DNA from: Aestuariivirga litoralis | GTDB taxonomy: Bacteria; Pseudomonadota; Alphaproteobacteria; Rhizobiales; Aestuariivirgaceae | Length of the DNA stretch: 64,000 nt | Reading direction: 5' to 3' | Assembly: GCF_015714715.1 (NCBI RefSeq) | Contig: NZ_WAHS01000001.1 | Location: 1,550,001-1,614,000, forward strand | Shown here: positions 8,293-16,248 of the stretch, piece after piece | How the letters are laid out: every line of letters starts with the position of its first letter | How positions within the stretch are numbered: position 1 is the stretch's first letter | Notes under the pieces: generated by a model | The model's input: the letters and a program-made list of their open reading frames with translations, nothing else | What the model was told of the DNA's origin: nothing | The model's database searches: none | Translations under genes and position numbers: made by a program

Positions 8293-8903
8293 GAGGTGGC
8301 CAGACGCGCTGGGGTGGCGGTCTCGCTGGGCCATGCCCAGACGGCTAGCAGCGGCTGGTCGCCCGTCTTGGTGGCGTGGAGTTGGTTGGGTTCATGCCAG
8401 ATGATGGCACCAGGCGGCTTTTCGACAAATCCACCGGGTGCAGCGCGCCACAGGGAGCCGGTGGTCAAAGGCCAATAGAGTTCGGCGGCGGGATGGTAGT
8501 GATCCAGATAGTGGCGCTGCGGCCCCAGCATCAGCAGGCCGAGCAAAAAGTCGTCGCCTGTGAAAAAGCCCTTGGGTCCGATCAATTCAGCCCAGCCGTA
8601 ATTGAGGCTGAAGCCCTCACCCAAGATGGCATCGGTATAGGCGGAAGTTTGCAGCCAGCGCAGTTCAGCGGACACGGCGTCAATGTCAGCGCCCAGTTTG
8701 GCATCAAATTTCCGGGCCTCGTCAATACAGGCCGGCAGGTGCCTCAGGACCGGCAAGGCGACGGGTGTTGGCGGGATAAATTGAGATTCATCCAGATTTT
8801 GCTCTGCCAGGCGGCGGGTGATTTCCCTGGCCCCGTGTTCACTACTTTGGGCCAAGGCAGCGGCAATTGTATCAATCAGACGGCGGGAGGTCGCGAAAGT
8901 CAT
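8289..8903 (-). CDS. DddL-like DMSP-lyase-family cupin
   Basis: The 204-residue protein has an N-terminal helical part and a C-terminal cupin with the metal-binding pattern HYLDHYHPAAELYWPLTTG and a later histidine in IIWHEPNQLHA, matching the DMSP lyase family (DddL/DddQ type). These enzymes split dimethylsulfoniopropionate into dimethyl sulfide and acrylate with a metal-bound cupin. Many family members occur in soil and freshwater bacteria where DMSP is unlikely to be the real substrate, so the reaction is not certain. It is coupled by an ATGA overlap to an EamA transporter. No acrylate catabolism genes are adjacent. Confidence 0.72.
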   Translation of the reverse strand: MTFATSRRLIDTIAAALAQSSEHGAREITRRLAEQNLDESQFIPPTPVALPVLRHLPACIDEARKFDAKLGADIDAVSAELRWLQTSAYTDAILGEGFSLNYGWAELIGPKGFFTGDDFLLGLLMLGPQRHYLDHYHPAAELYWPLTTGSLWRAAPGGFVEKPPGAIIWHEPNQLHATKTGDQPLLAVWAWPSETATPARLATS

Positions 8904-8978
8904 GGCCTTTCATAGGCGGCCAGCGCATTTTTGTCGCCCTCCCCTTGCCCGCTTTTCGCGCATGGGTAATCTGCCGGC

Positions 8979-10430
8979 ATGACGGACCTCATCTTCAAAT
9001 CAGCGACCGATTTGGGCCAAATGCTCAAGGCGCGGAAAATTTCAGCGCGCGAGTTGCTGCAAGCCTGCCTCGACCAGTTTGCCAAGCACAATGAAGCGCT
9101 GAATGCCATTGTGGTGACTGATATTCCGCAGGCGATGAAGGCGGCGGCGGCGGCCGACAAAAGGCTGGATGCGGGAGAGCCGCTTTCGCCCATCGATGGC
9201 GTGCCAATGACGGCCAAGGAAAGCTTCAACTGGACAGGCACGCCGACCACCTTTGGCGACCCGGCCTTTGCCGACAACATCGCCACCAGCGATTCCGATG
9301 CGATCAAACGGCTGACGGGTGCGGGTGCTGTGCTGTACGGCAAGACCAATGTGCCGCTGGATTTGTCTGACTGGCAGAGCTCCAACGCGGTTTATGGCAC
9401 GACCAACAATCCTTGGAAATTGTCGCGCACACCGGGGGGATCATCCGGCGGCGCTGCGGCAGCACTGGCCACCGGCATGAGTGCAATTGAAGTGGGCTCC
9501 GACATTGGCGCATCCATCCGCAACCCGGCGCATTATTGCGGCGTCTATGGCCACAAGCCCACTTATCAGCTGGTGTCCTACAAGGGGCATGGCTTGCCGG
9601 GCTCAGTCTCTACCGCTGATATTACTGTTGCAGGCCCTCTGGCGCGCTCGGCCAAGGATTTGTCTGTGCTGCTCGGCATTCTGGCGGGGCCGCCGGAACC
9701 AGAGGCGCGCGCCTACAAAGTGTCGCTGCCCAAGCCGGAGCAGAAGTCGCTGAAAGATTTTCGGGTGGCGGTGAAGCTGACCAGTCCTGTGACAGATGTG
9801 GACCATCAGGTGCAGGACAAGATCGCGAAGCTGGCGGCCACGCTGGAAAAGCGCGTGGCCAGGCTTTCGATGACCGCTGCGCCGGATTTTTCGGATGAAG
9901 AAAACTATCAGATTTTCATCACGCTGCTGCGGTCCACCGCGTCCAAGAAACTGAGCGACGTTCAATATTTCGATGCGGTTGCACGTGCCAAGCAGCTTTC
10001 GAATTCAGACCGTTCCTACGTGGCGATGATGACGCGGGCCTTTGCTTTGTCGCACCGCGACTGGCTGCGCGTGCATGACCGGCGCAACCAGATGCGCCTG
10101 GCCTGGGATGCATTCTTTGAGGATTGGGATGTGATGCTGTGCCCGGTGGCGGCCAGCACTGCCTTTGTGCAGAACTACAAGGGCGAGCGGCATGAGCGCC
10201 TGATCCCGGTGAATGGCAAGCAACAGTCGGTGATCGACCAGCGCTTCTGGGCTGGTTATTCCGGCGGCTATTATCTGCCTTCAACCGTAGCGCCGCTGGG
10301 TCTTGCTGAAGACGGATTACCAGTAGGCGTGCAGATCATCACCCGTGAATATGATGATCTGAAAGCCATACGGTTTGCCGAATTGCTGGAGAAGGATTTC
10401 GGCGGCTTCATCGCACCACCGGGTTATTAG
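8979..10430 (+). CDS. Amidase signature family hydrolase
   Basis: This 483-residue protein has the full Ser-cisSer-Lys triad of amidase-signature enzymes: K80 in GVPMTAKESFNW, S155 in TPGGSSGGAAAALATG, and nucleophile S179 in GSDIGASIRNPA. The length is normal for the family, which hydrolyses amides from simple aliphatic amides to Glu-tRNA-Gln intermediates. Lack of gatB and gatC nearby and the C-terminal part argue against GatA. No signal peptide is visible, so it is probably cytoplasmic. The substrate is unknown; the gene stands alone between divergent and convergent neighbours. Confidence 0.9.
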   Translation: MTDLIFKSATDLGQMLKARKISARELLQACLDQFAKHNEALNAIVVTDIPQAMKAAAAADKRLDAGEPLSPIDGVPMTAKESFNWTGTPTTFGDPAFADNIATSDSDAIKRLTGAGAVLYGKTNVPLDLSDWQSSNAVYGTTNNPWKLSRTPGGSSGGAAAALATGMSAIEVGSDIGASIRNPAHYCGVYGHKPTYQLVSYKGHGLPGSVSTADITVAGPLARSAKDLSVLLGILAGPPEPEARAYKVSLPKPEQKSLKDFRVAVKLTSPVTDVDHQVQDKIAKLAATLEKRVARLSMTAAPDFSDEENYQIFITLLRSTASKKLSDVQYFDAVARAKQLSNSDRSYVAMMTRAFALSHRDWLRVHDRRNQMRLAWDAFFEDWDVMLCPVAASTAFVQNYKGERHERLIPVNGKQQSVIDQRFWAGYSGGYYLPSTVAPLGLAEDGLPVGVQIITREYDDLKAIRFAELLEKDFGGFIAPPGY

Positions 10431-11113
10431 TTCACATCGACATTGGTGATTTCCTTGAACAGCTTTTCACGCAGCGTGCGGCCATAGTCCTCAAACCTGT
10501 TGGCCTTGAGCACGAAACTGTTGTGGCCGCCCATGACATTGTTGGTCAGGTAGTCCACCAGATCATACACATCGGTGGTGATGGCGAGACCGTTGATCAC
10601 TGTGCCCTTTTCCACCAGCGCGTCACGCACGGCCTGCACTGGCGGGCCTTCATTGCAGGTGCCATCGGTTGAAATGTCGATGACGTGGCGCGCGGCTTTG
10701 GGGGCTGTGTCCAGCAAGCCTTGCGCATAGAGCAAGGCGGAGCCCGTGGCCGTGGTGCCACGTTCTACTCCGCGCGGGGCTTGGAAGAAGAAGTTGCTGA
10801 TGTTTGTGGCGTCGGCGGCGTTGCGCAGCAATTGCCAAGGCAGCAGCACGGTGATGGTATCTGGCGCTGACCATAGGAAGGACGAAACGGCAATCTGCTT
10901 TTTGGGGCCGGATCGCACGGCTTCGAGGATTTCTGGCTGGCGAAATGCCTGGCCCGTGCCGCGCATCTGCACTTGGTATTCGTATGGGTCCACGCTGTAC
11001 GAACAATCAATCGCCAGCACCAAGGCCAAGTCCACCGCGAGTGCAGCTTCAGCGGATGGGGTGAGGGCTGTTGCGCCGAGGCCCGTGAGAACTGCACGCC
11101 GGGTGAAAGACAT
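10427..11113 (-). CDS. DUF1194 exported protein (copy 2)
   Basis: The 228-residue product has a short leader (MSFTRRAVLTGLGATALTPSAEA) with a twin-arginine-like start, then a von Willebrand A-like domain beginning VDLALVLAIDCSYSVDPYEY, in which DCSYS resembles a MIDAS-type DxSxS. DUF1194 proteins are periplasmic and of unknown function. The neighbouring gene upstream encodes a paralogue with the same layout, and only 5 bases separate them, so they are one transcription unit that likely arose by tandem duplication. Confidence 0.85.
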   Translation of the reverse strand: MSFTRRAVLTGLGATALTPSAEAALAVDLALVLAIDCSYSVDPYEYQVQMRGTGQAFRQPEILEAVRSGPKKQIAVSSFLWSAPDTITVLLPWQLLRNAADATNISNFFFQAPRGVERGTTATGSALLYAQGLLDTAPKAARHVIDISTDGTCNEGPPVQAVRDALVEKGTVINGLAITTDVYDLVDYLTNNVMGGHNSFVLKANRFEDYGRTLREKLFKEITNVDVN

Positions 11114-11118
11114 GGTGC

Positions 11119-11814
11119 TCAGGCGGGTCTTGCCCCGGCAATCTCGCGGAAGAGTTTCAACCGGATGGCCCGTGTATAAGCATTGAAATTATCGGCCTCG
11201 ATTACGAAGCTGCCCGCGCCGCCTGCCACGCTGCTTTTCATGTAAGCGGCAAGATCAGGATGGCCATCGGTGACGGCGAGGCCGTTGATCACCACGCCCG
11301 CACTTACAAGACGGTCACGCACCGGCTTCACTTCGATGCCCATATTGGAATGGCCATTGGTGGAAACATCGATGACGCGGCGCGCAGCAACGGGCGCTGA
11401 GAGCAGCAGTTTTTCAGCAAAGGCGAGAGCGTTTCCCGTGGCAGTTGATCCGGCCAGGATGGTGCGTGGCGCGGTCAACACCGCATCAGCTACCGCATTG
11501 GCTTCGGCCCCGGTGCGCACAATGCGCCACGGCACGATCACCTGTTGCGCCTTAGGGCTGGACCAGAGGAAGGCCGATACGGCGATGACATGGTTCTCGC
11601 CCTGCTCGATCAATTGCAGCAAGGTCGAATCAATCAGCGCCTGGCCGGTGCCGCGCAGCTGCAATTTGTAATCATAATCATCGACACTGAGCGAGCAATC
11701 AATGGCCAGCGCCAGCGCCAGATCAACCGGCGGTTCGGCCAAAGCCATGCCCGGCAAGGCGCTGGCAAAAGCCGCGCCCAGGAACTCTCTCCGGCTGGGC
11801 GTGAAAGAGGGCAT
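11119..11814 (-). CDS. DUF1194 exported protein (copy 1)
   Basis: This 231-residue paralogue of the next gene carries a clearer Tat-type leader (SRREFLGAAFASALPGMALA) and the same vWA-like start VDLALALAIDCSLSVDDYDY with a MIDAS-like DCSLS. Shared blocks such as LRGTGQA, IAVSAFLWSS and RRVIDVSTNG align along the whole length of both. The pair is divergent from moaA. A role in metal- or ligand-dependent adhesion in the periplasm is possible from the fold, but no substrate or partner is known. Confidence 0.85.
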   Translation of the reverse strand: MPSFTPSRREFLGAAFASALPGMALAEPPVDLALALAIDCSLSVDDYDYKLQLRGTGQALIDSTLLQLIEQGENHVIAVSAFLWSSPKAQQVIVPWRIVRTGAEANAVADAVLTAPRTILAGSTATGNALAFAEKLLLSAPVAARRVIDVSTNGHSNMGIEVKPVRDRLVSAGVVINGLAVTDGHPDLAAYMKSSVAGGAGSFVIEADNFNAYTRAIRLKLFREIAGARPA

Positions 11815-11892
11815 GGCACCTGTTTACACCGATCACTGGGCCTCTCCAAGGCGTGACTTGACGGGTGCCGCCAGACCGACCAAATAACGGAA

Positions 11893-12891
11893 ATGAGCCA
11901 ACTTACGGACCCGTTCGGCCGGGATATTTCCTATTTGCGCGTTTCGGTGACTGACCGGTGTGATTTCCGCTGCGTGTATTGCATGAGCGAAAACATGACC
12001 TTCCTGCCGAAAGCTGATCTTTTGAGCCTTGAAGAGCTGGACCGGCTGTGTTCCAGCTTCATTGATCTGGGCGTAAAGAGATTGCGGCTGACCGGCGGTG
12101 AGCCGCTCGTGCGCAAGAATTTGATGGTGTTGGTCGAGGCGCTGTCCCGCCATCTCAAAACCGGCGCGCTGGAAGAATTGACGCTGACCACCAATGGCAG
12201 CCAGCTGACCAAATATGCAGCTGACCTGGCGCGGCATGGTGTGAAGCGCATCAATGTTTCGCTCGACACGCTGGAGGCCGCGAAGTTCCGCGCCATCACC
12301 CGCTGGGGCGATCTGGCCAAGGTGCAGGATGGCATCAAGGCGGCGCAGGACGCCGGCATCGCGGTGAAGATCAATGCGGTGGCGCTGAAGGGCGTGAACC
12401 AGTTTGAAATTCCCGACATGATCCGCTGGGCGCATGGCGAAGGGATGGATTTCACCCTGATCGAGACCATGCCGCTGGGCGACATCGAGGGTGATCGCAC
12501 CGATCAATATCTGCCACTGTCTCAAGTGCGCGCGGATTTGATGGACGAATTCACGCTGGATGAAATCGCCTACAAGACCGGCGGCCCGGCGCGTTATGTC
12601 ACCGTGAAGGAAACCGGCGGACGCTTGGGTTTCATCACGCCGCTCAGCCATAATTTTTGCGAGAGCTGCAACCGCGTGCGCCTCACTTGCACGGGGCAAC
12701 TTTACATGTGCCTGGGCCAGGATGACATGGCCGACCTGCGTGCGCCGCTACGCGCATCTGACGGCAATGAGCTGGTGATGGGCGCCATTCGCGAGGCAAT
12801 TTCGCGCAAGCCCAAGGGGCATGATTTCATCATCGACCGTGACCACAACCGCCCGGCACTGGCGCGGCACATGAGCGTGACCGGTGGTTAA
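11893..12891 (+). CDS. moaA: GTP 3',8-cyclase MoaA
   Basis: The 332-residue enzyme starts molybdenum cofactor synthesis by turning GTP into 3',8-cyclo-GTP. The radical SAM cluster motif is C23-x3-C27-x2-C30 ([10 protein letters not shown]), the C-terminal second 4Fe-4S site is C256-x2-C259-x13-C273 ([10 protein letters not shown] and beyond), and the protein ends in the Gly-Gly tail (SVTGG) that is needed for activity. Length and motifs are complete. No other moa genes are adjacent, so the rest of the pathway must lie elsewhere. Confidence 0.97.
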   Translation: MSQLTDPFGRDISYLRVSVTDRCDFRCVYCMSENMTFLPKADLLSLEELDRLCSSFIDLGVKRLRLTGGEPLVRKNLMVLVEALSRHLKTGALEELTLTTNGSQLTKYAADLARHGVKRINVSLDTLEAAKFRAITRWGDLAKVQDGIKAAQDAGIAVKINAVALKGVNQFEIPDMIRWAHGEGMDFTLIETMPLGDIEGDRTDQYLPLSQVRADLMDEFTLDEIAYKTGGPARYVTVKETGGRLGFITPLSHNFCESCNRVRLTCTGQLYMCLGQDDMADLRAPLRASDGNELVMGAIREAISRKPKGHDFIIDRDHNRPALARHMSVTGG

Positions 12892-12938
12892 ACTGAACCA
12901 ACCTGATGGTTCCTGCGTATTCATCAGAAGGAGCCACC

Positions 12939-13994
12939 ATGGAAAAACATGCCGCAAAAATTCTGAGTATCGCTACCGCCGTTCCGCCGCATGTGGTGGA
13001 AACAGAATTTGTGCGGCGGGAAGCGGCCAAGGTCTTTGGCCGTTTGGGTGGCAGCCTGTTTGAACATCTGCTGCCGATCTTCGGAAATTCCGGCATCAAG
13101 CGGCGCTATTCGGTGTGCCCGCCGGAATGGTTCTATGAAAAGCAGGGCTGGCCGGAACGCACGGCTGAATATATGCGCGCCAGCAAGGACCTGTTCAAGA
13201 AAGCAGCGCACGATGCGCTGGCGCAGGCTGGTGTGGCTGCCAGCGAGATCAGCACCATCGTCACTGTCTCCACCACCGGAATCGCCACGCCTTCGCTGGA
13301 AGCGCATGTGATGGGTGAGTTGGGATTTCGCACCGATGTAAAACGCGTGCCGGTTTTCGGGCTGGGCTGTGCGGGAGGGCTTTCCGGCCTTTCACTCGCC
13401 GCGCGGCTGGCGGTGGCCGAGCCAGGGCAGAAAGTGTTGCTCGTGGTGATCGAGCTTTGCACGCTGGCGTTCAAGCTGAATGAATTCACCAAGGCCAATA
13501 TCGTGGCCACCGCGATCTTTGGCGATGGCGCTGCGGCTGCGGTGCTGGAAGCAGGGCCTGGCGGACTGGCGGCGGTTGAACATGCGGGCGAGCATACCTG
13601 GCCAGATTCCATCGACGTGATGGGCTGGCGGGTGGACCCGGATGGGTTCGGCGCCATCTTCTCACGTGATATTCCAGATCTCGTCACGCATGAATTGCGG
13701 CCCGTGGCCGATGCCTTCCTGACGCGGCACAACCTGACGCTGGATGATATTGATGCCTTCAGCTTTCATCCCGGTGGCGCCAAGGTGATCACCGCTTTGG
13801 AAAAGGCCTTCCATCTGGACCAGGGCCGTTTGCAGGATGAGCGCGAGGTGCTGGCGGACTATGGCAACATGTCTGCCGCCACAGTGATGTTCGTGCTGGC
13901 GCGGGCCTTGAAAGAAAAATGGAAAGGGCGCCGCCTGCTGGGCTCTCTCGGCCCCGGCTTCACCGCCAGCATGATGACCATGCAGCCGGCATGA
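12939..13994 (+). CDS. Type III polyketide synthase
   Basis: This 351-residue chalcone/stilbene-synthase-like enzyme has the complete triad: C144 in VFGLGCAGGLSG, H277 in FSFHPGGAKV, and N310 in DYGNMSAATVMFVL. Type III synthases extend an acyl-CoA starter with malonyl-CoA to make alkylpyrones, resorcinols or phloroglucinols. The start at 12939 is backed by AAGGAG at 12928-12933. Its stop overlaps the start of an ICMT-family methyltransferase (ATGA, 13991-13994). That arrangement is like Bacillus bpsA-bpsB, where the second protein O-methylates alkylpyrones, so a methylated alkylpyrone is the most likely product. Confidence 0.93.
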   Translation: MEKHAAKILSIATAVPPHVVETEFVRREAAKVFGRLGGSLFEHLLPIFGNSGIKRRYSVCPPEWFYEKQGWPERTAEYMRASKDLFKKAAHDALAQAGVAASEISTIVTVSTTGIATPSLEAHVMGELGFRTDVKRVPVFGLGCAGGLSGLSLAARLAVAEPGQKVLLVVIELCTLAFKLNEFTKANIVATAIFGDGAAAAVLEAGPGGLAAVEHAGEHTWPDSIDVMGWRVDPDGFGAIFSRDIPDLVTHELRPVADAFLTRHNLTLDDIDAFSFHPGGAKVITALEKAFHLDQGRLQDEREVLADYGNMSAATVMFVLARALKEKWKGRRLLGSLGPGFTASMMTMQPA

Positions 13995-14482
13995 GCTGGT
14001 CGATCATCATTCTTTCCTTGGTGGCGGTTCAGCGGCTGCTGGAACTGGTTCTGGCTCGGCGCAACACGGCGAAGCTTCTTGCCAGCGGCGCGCATGAAGT
14101 GGGTGCCACGCATTATCCCTTGATCGTGGGCTTTCACGCGGCTTGGCTGCTGGGCTTGTTCTGGCTGGCACGCGGCGCTGAAGTGGACTGGTTTATCATT
14201 GCGGGCTTTGTGATCCTGCAGGGCTTGCGGCTCTGGGTGCTGGCCACGCTGGGCGAAAGATGGACGACGCGCATCCTGATCGTGCCGGGTGAGAAGCTGG
14301 TGGCGCGCGGTCCGTACCGGTTTTTCAGCCATCCGAATTATGCTGTGGTTGCGGCGGAAATTTTCATCCTGCCGCTGGCCTTCGGGCTTTATGGCTATGC
14401 CATTGTTGGCGGGCTGATCAACCTTGCCATTTTGCGGCTGCGCATCAGCGTGGAAAACCGGGCCCTGCGCGGCGACAATTGA
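13991..14482 (+). CDS. ICMT-family membrane O-methyltransferase (BpsB-like)
   Basis: The 163-residue membrane protein has four to five hydrophobic segments and the isoprenylcysteine carboxyl methyltransferase core: LGERWTTRILIVPGEKLVA, then the SAM-binding GPYRFFSHPNYAVVAAE and a C-terminal RISVENRAL. The ATG at 13991 overlaps the polyketide synthase stop as ATGA, so the longer frame is rejected. With no prenylation in bacteria, the partner gene points to O-methylation of the polyketide. This is inferred from the known bpsA-bpsB pair. Confidence 0.87.
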   Translation: MSWSIIILSLVAVQRLLELVLARRNTAKLLASGAHEVGATHYPLIVGFHAAWLLGLFWLARGAEVDWFIIAGFVILQGLRLWVLATLGERWTTRILIVPGEKLVARGPYRFFSHPNYAVVAAEIFILPLAFGLYGYAIVGGLINLAILRLRISVENRALRGDN

Positions 14483-14573
14483 TACAAAGGGATCCAGATT
14501 TCATTCCGGACTGGACCTGAAGGCCGGTCTGGGTTCTCTATATGCGTCATCCCGGAACCACGGAGCCAATGAC

Positions 14574-15218
14574 ATGAACGCACCTTCAGACAAAACCCGC
14601 ATCAAGCGCCTGGCCAAGCGGGCCGCCTATGATGCCGACACGGTGCATGCCATCTTGGATGCGCAGCCTTTCTGCAGTGTGGGTTACATTTTTAAGGGCG
14701 TGCCTTTTGTGACGCCCACCATGCAATGGCGCGAGGGCAACCATATTTACTGGCACGGCTCATCCGCCAGCCGCGCGCTCGAAGCCAGCGAGGATGCGGA
14801 AGTGTGCGTGAATGTCACGCTGATTGACGGCATGGTGATGGCGCGTTCGGCCTTCAATCACTCGGTGAATTACCGCTCGGTCATGGCCTTTGGCAAAGCC
14901 TTCAAGGTGAGCGACCCGGCAGAGAAAGAGCAGAAGATGAAAACCTTCGTCGACACGCTGTTTCCCGGCCGCTGGGAGATGCTGCGCGAAATGTCGAAGC
15001 AGGAATTCAAGGCCACGATGATCCTGGGGCTGGAGCTGAATGAGGTTTCTGCCAAGGTTCGCAATGGCGGGCCGGGCGATGATGAAGAAGATTTCGCCCT
15101 GCCGATCTGGGCCGGGGTGATTCCGATGCAGACGCAGTTCCTCGCACCGATGGATTGCCCACGACTGCCGGAGGGGCTGACACCGCCGGAGCATGTGACG
15201 AAATACCGGATTGGGTGA
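14574..15218 (+). CDS. Pyridoxamine 5'-phosphate oxidase-like FMN-binding protein
   Basis: The 214-residue product belongs to the split-barrel flavin family related to NimA and PPOX proteins: FCSVGYIFKGVPFVTPTMQW forms the first strands and IYWHGSSASR the loop that usually binds FMN. Conserved NHSVNYRSVMAFGKAF follows. These proteins reduce or bind flavin and act on small aromatic or nitro compounds, but the substrate is unknown here. The ATG at 14574 follows a GGAG box and gives the usual length. It follows the methyltransferase gene by 91 bases and may be transcribed separately. Confidence 0.82.
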   Translation: MNAPSDKTRIKRLAKRAAYDADTVHAILDAQPFCSVGYIFKGVPFVTPTMQWREGNHIYWHGSSASRALEASEDAEVCVNVTLIDGMVMARSAFNHSVNYRSVMAFGKAFKVSDPAEKEQKMKTFVDTLFPGRWEMLREMSKQEFKATMILGLELNEVSAKVRNGGPGDDEEDFALPIWAGVIPMQTQFLAPMDCPRLPEGLTPPEHVTKYRIG

Positions 15219-15224
15219 AGTTCT

Positions 15225-15560
15225 TTAGTCGTCCGTCACGTCGATGCGATCAATTTCTCCTGCCTCGTTGAAGCGGATCACCTGCATGCCGCTGCGCTGA
15301 GAGCTAGATGAACGCAAGGTCCATCTTGCCGTTACCGACCGGCCTTCTTCGCGGACATCCTCGTCTCCATTCACCTGATCTGGATGCTTCGCAAAATAGG
15401 CGCGGAAGGCGGCCATGATTGCCGCCCTACCCTGTATTACTGAAGCTAACCCCGGCGAGGCATAGACGGCATCCTCCGCGAACATCCGTTCCACAGTGTC
15501 CATGTCAAACCGGTTGAGGGCTGCCGTGTAGTTTGCCAAACGCTGTTTTAGCTGATGCAA
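15225..15560 (-). CDS. SnoaL/NTF2-like small protein
   Basis: This 111-residue protein looks like a single alpha+beta cone of the NTF2 superfamily: LANYTAALNRFDMDTVERMF, then FAEDAVYASPGLASVIQGRA and a C-terminal sheet ending GEIDRIDVTDD. Such proteins are isomerases, hydrolases or simple binding folds. No catalytic residues can be fixed from sequence. It is convergent with the PPOX-like gene, 6 bases away, and downstream of a secreted protein of unknown function. Confidence 0.65.
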   Translation of the reverse strand: MHQLKQRLANYTAALNRFDMDTVERMFAEDAVYASPGLASVIQGRAAIMAAFRAYFAKHPDQVNGDEDVREEGRSVTARWTLRSSSSQRSGMQVIRFNEAGEIDRIDVTDD

Positions 15561-15568
15561 GGCGCGGC

Positions 15569-16177
15569 TTAATGCAAGTTGCAGGATGGCATGTTGATTG
15601 CGCCTGTTACTTCGCCGGACATCATATTTTTTCCAGCCGGAGTATAAACAACCACCTTCATGGAACCCTTGTGGTCGTTACGCTTTTTCAGCTCAATTTC
15701 CAAAACGCTAAAGCCCATATAGGTGATCAGGGGTGCATCAGTATGTGAATATCCGTGAGCCTGGAATTTTGCGGTACACCCATTTATGTTGACAGCCATT
15801 CCAAAAGCGCGACCACATTGGAAACCGGTGTCAAAACCCTTTTCTTGAGCATCTTCACCGGGATTGGCTGGCTGAAGCTCCGATGACACCCCTGCTGGCG
15901 AACCATGGACGGTACAGGCAGACGCATAAAGTCCGTTTTGCGGTTGGGGCGGGTCCAACTGCGTCCACCAATCGCCTGATCGAATTCCAAACCAGATCCA
16001 ACCTACGCCCGAACTTGCTGCCTGTTTTGCCCTTAACCCAAAACTGAAAGGCGCAGAACCTGACATAAGTTTTGCAGGCGGGTTGATTTCAATTGTATCG
16101 CCACTTGCCGCCTGAGCAACGGGAGCAAACAAGCAAAGATTGCAATTCAAAATAGCAAAGTTCTTAAGGAACTTCAT
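15569..16177 (-). CDS. Secreted protein of unknown function
   Basis: The 202-residue product has an N-terminal hydrophobic leader (MKFLKNFAILNCNLCLFAPVAQA, cleavage after AQA) and a body with four cysteines (ACTVHG, GFQCGRAFG, INGCTAKF, MPSCNLH) that could form disulfides. I do not recognise the family. Base composition is visibly more AT-rich than the flanking genes, which suggests later acquisition. It is preceded by about 70 bases without other signals and is on the same strand as the SnoaL-like gene. Confidence 0.6.
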   Translation of the reverse strand: MKFLKNFAILNCNLCLFAPVAQAASGDTIEINPPAKLMSGSAPFSFGLRAKQAASSGVGWIWFGIRSGDWWTQLDPPQPQNGLYASACTVHGSPAGVSSELQPANPGEDAQEKGFDTGFQCGRAFGMAVNINGCTAKFQAHGYSHTDAPLITYMGFSVLEIELKKRNDHKGSMKVVVYTPAGKNMMSGEVTGAINMPSCNLH

Positions 16178-16248
16178 ATTTCACCCCATTCAAATTGCGT
16201 CCCACAACCTTAAATATCAGGATTTTTGACGTTTGAAAAGCGACAAAT

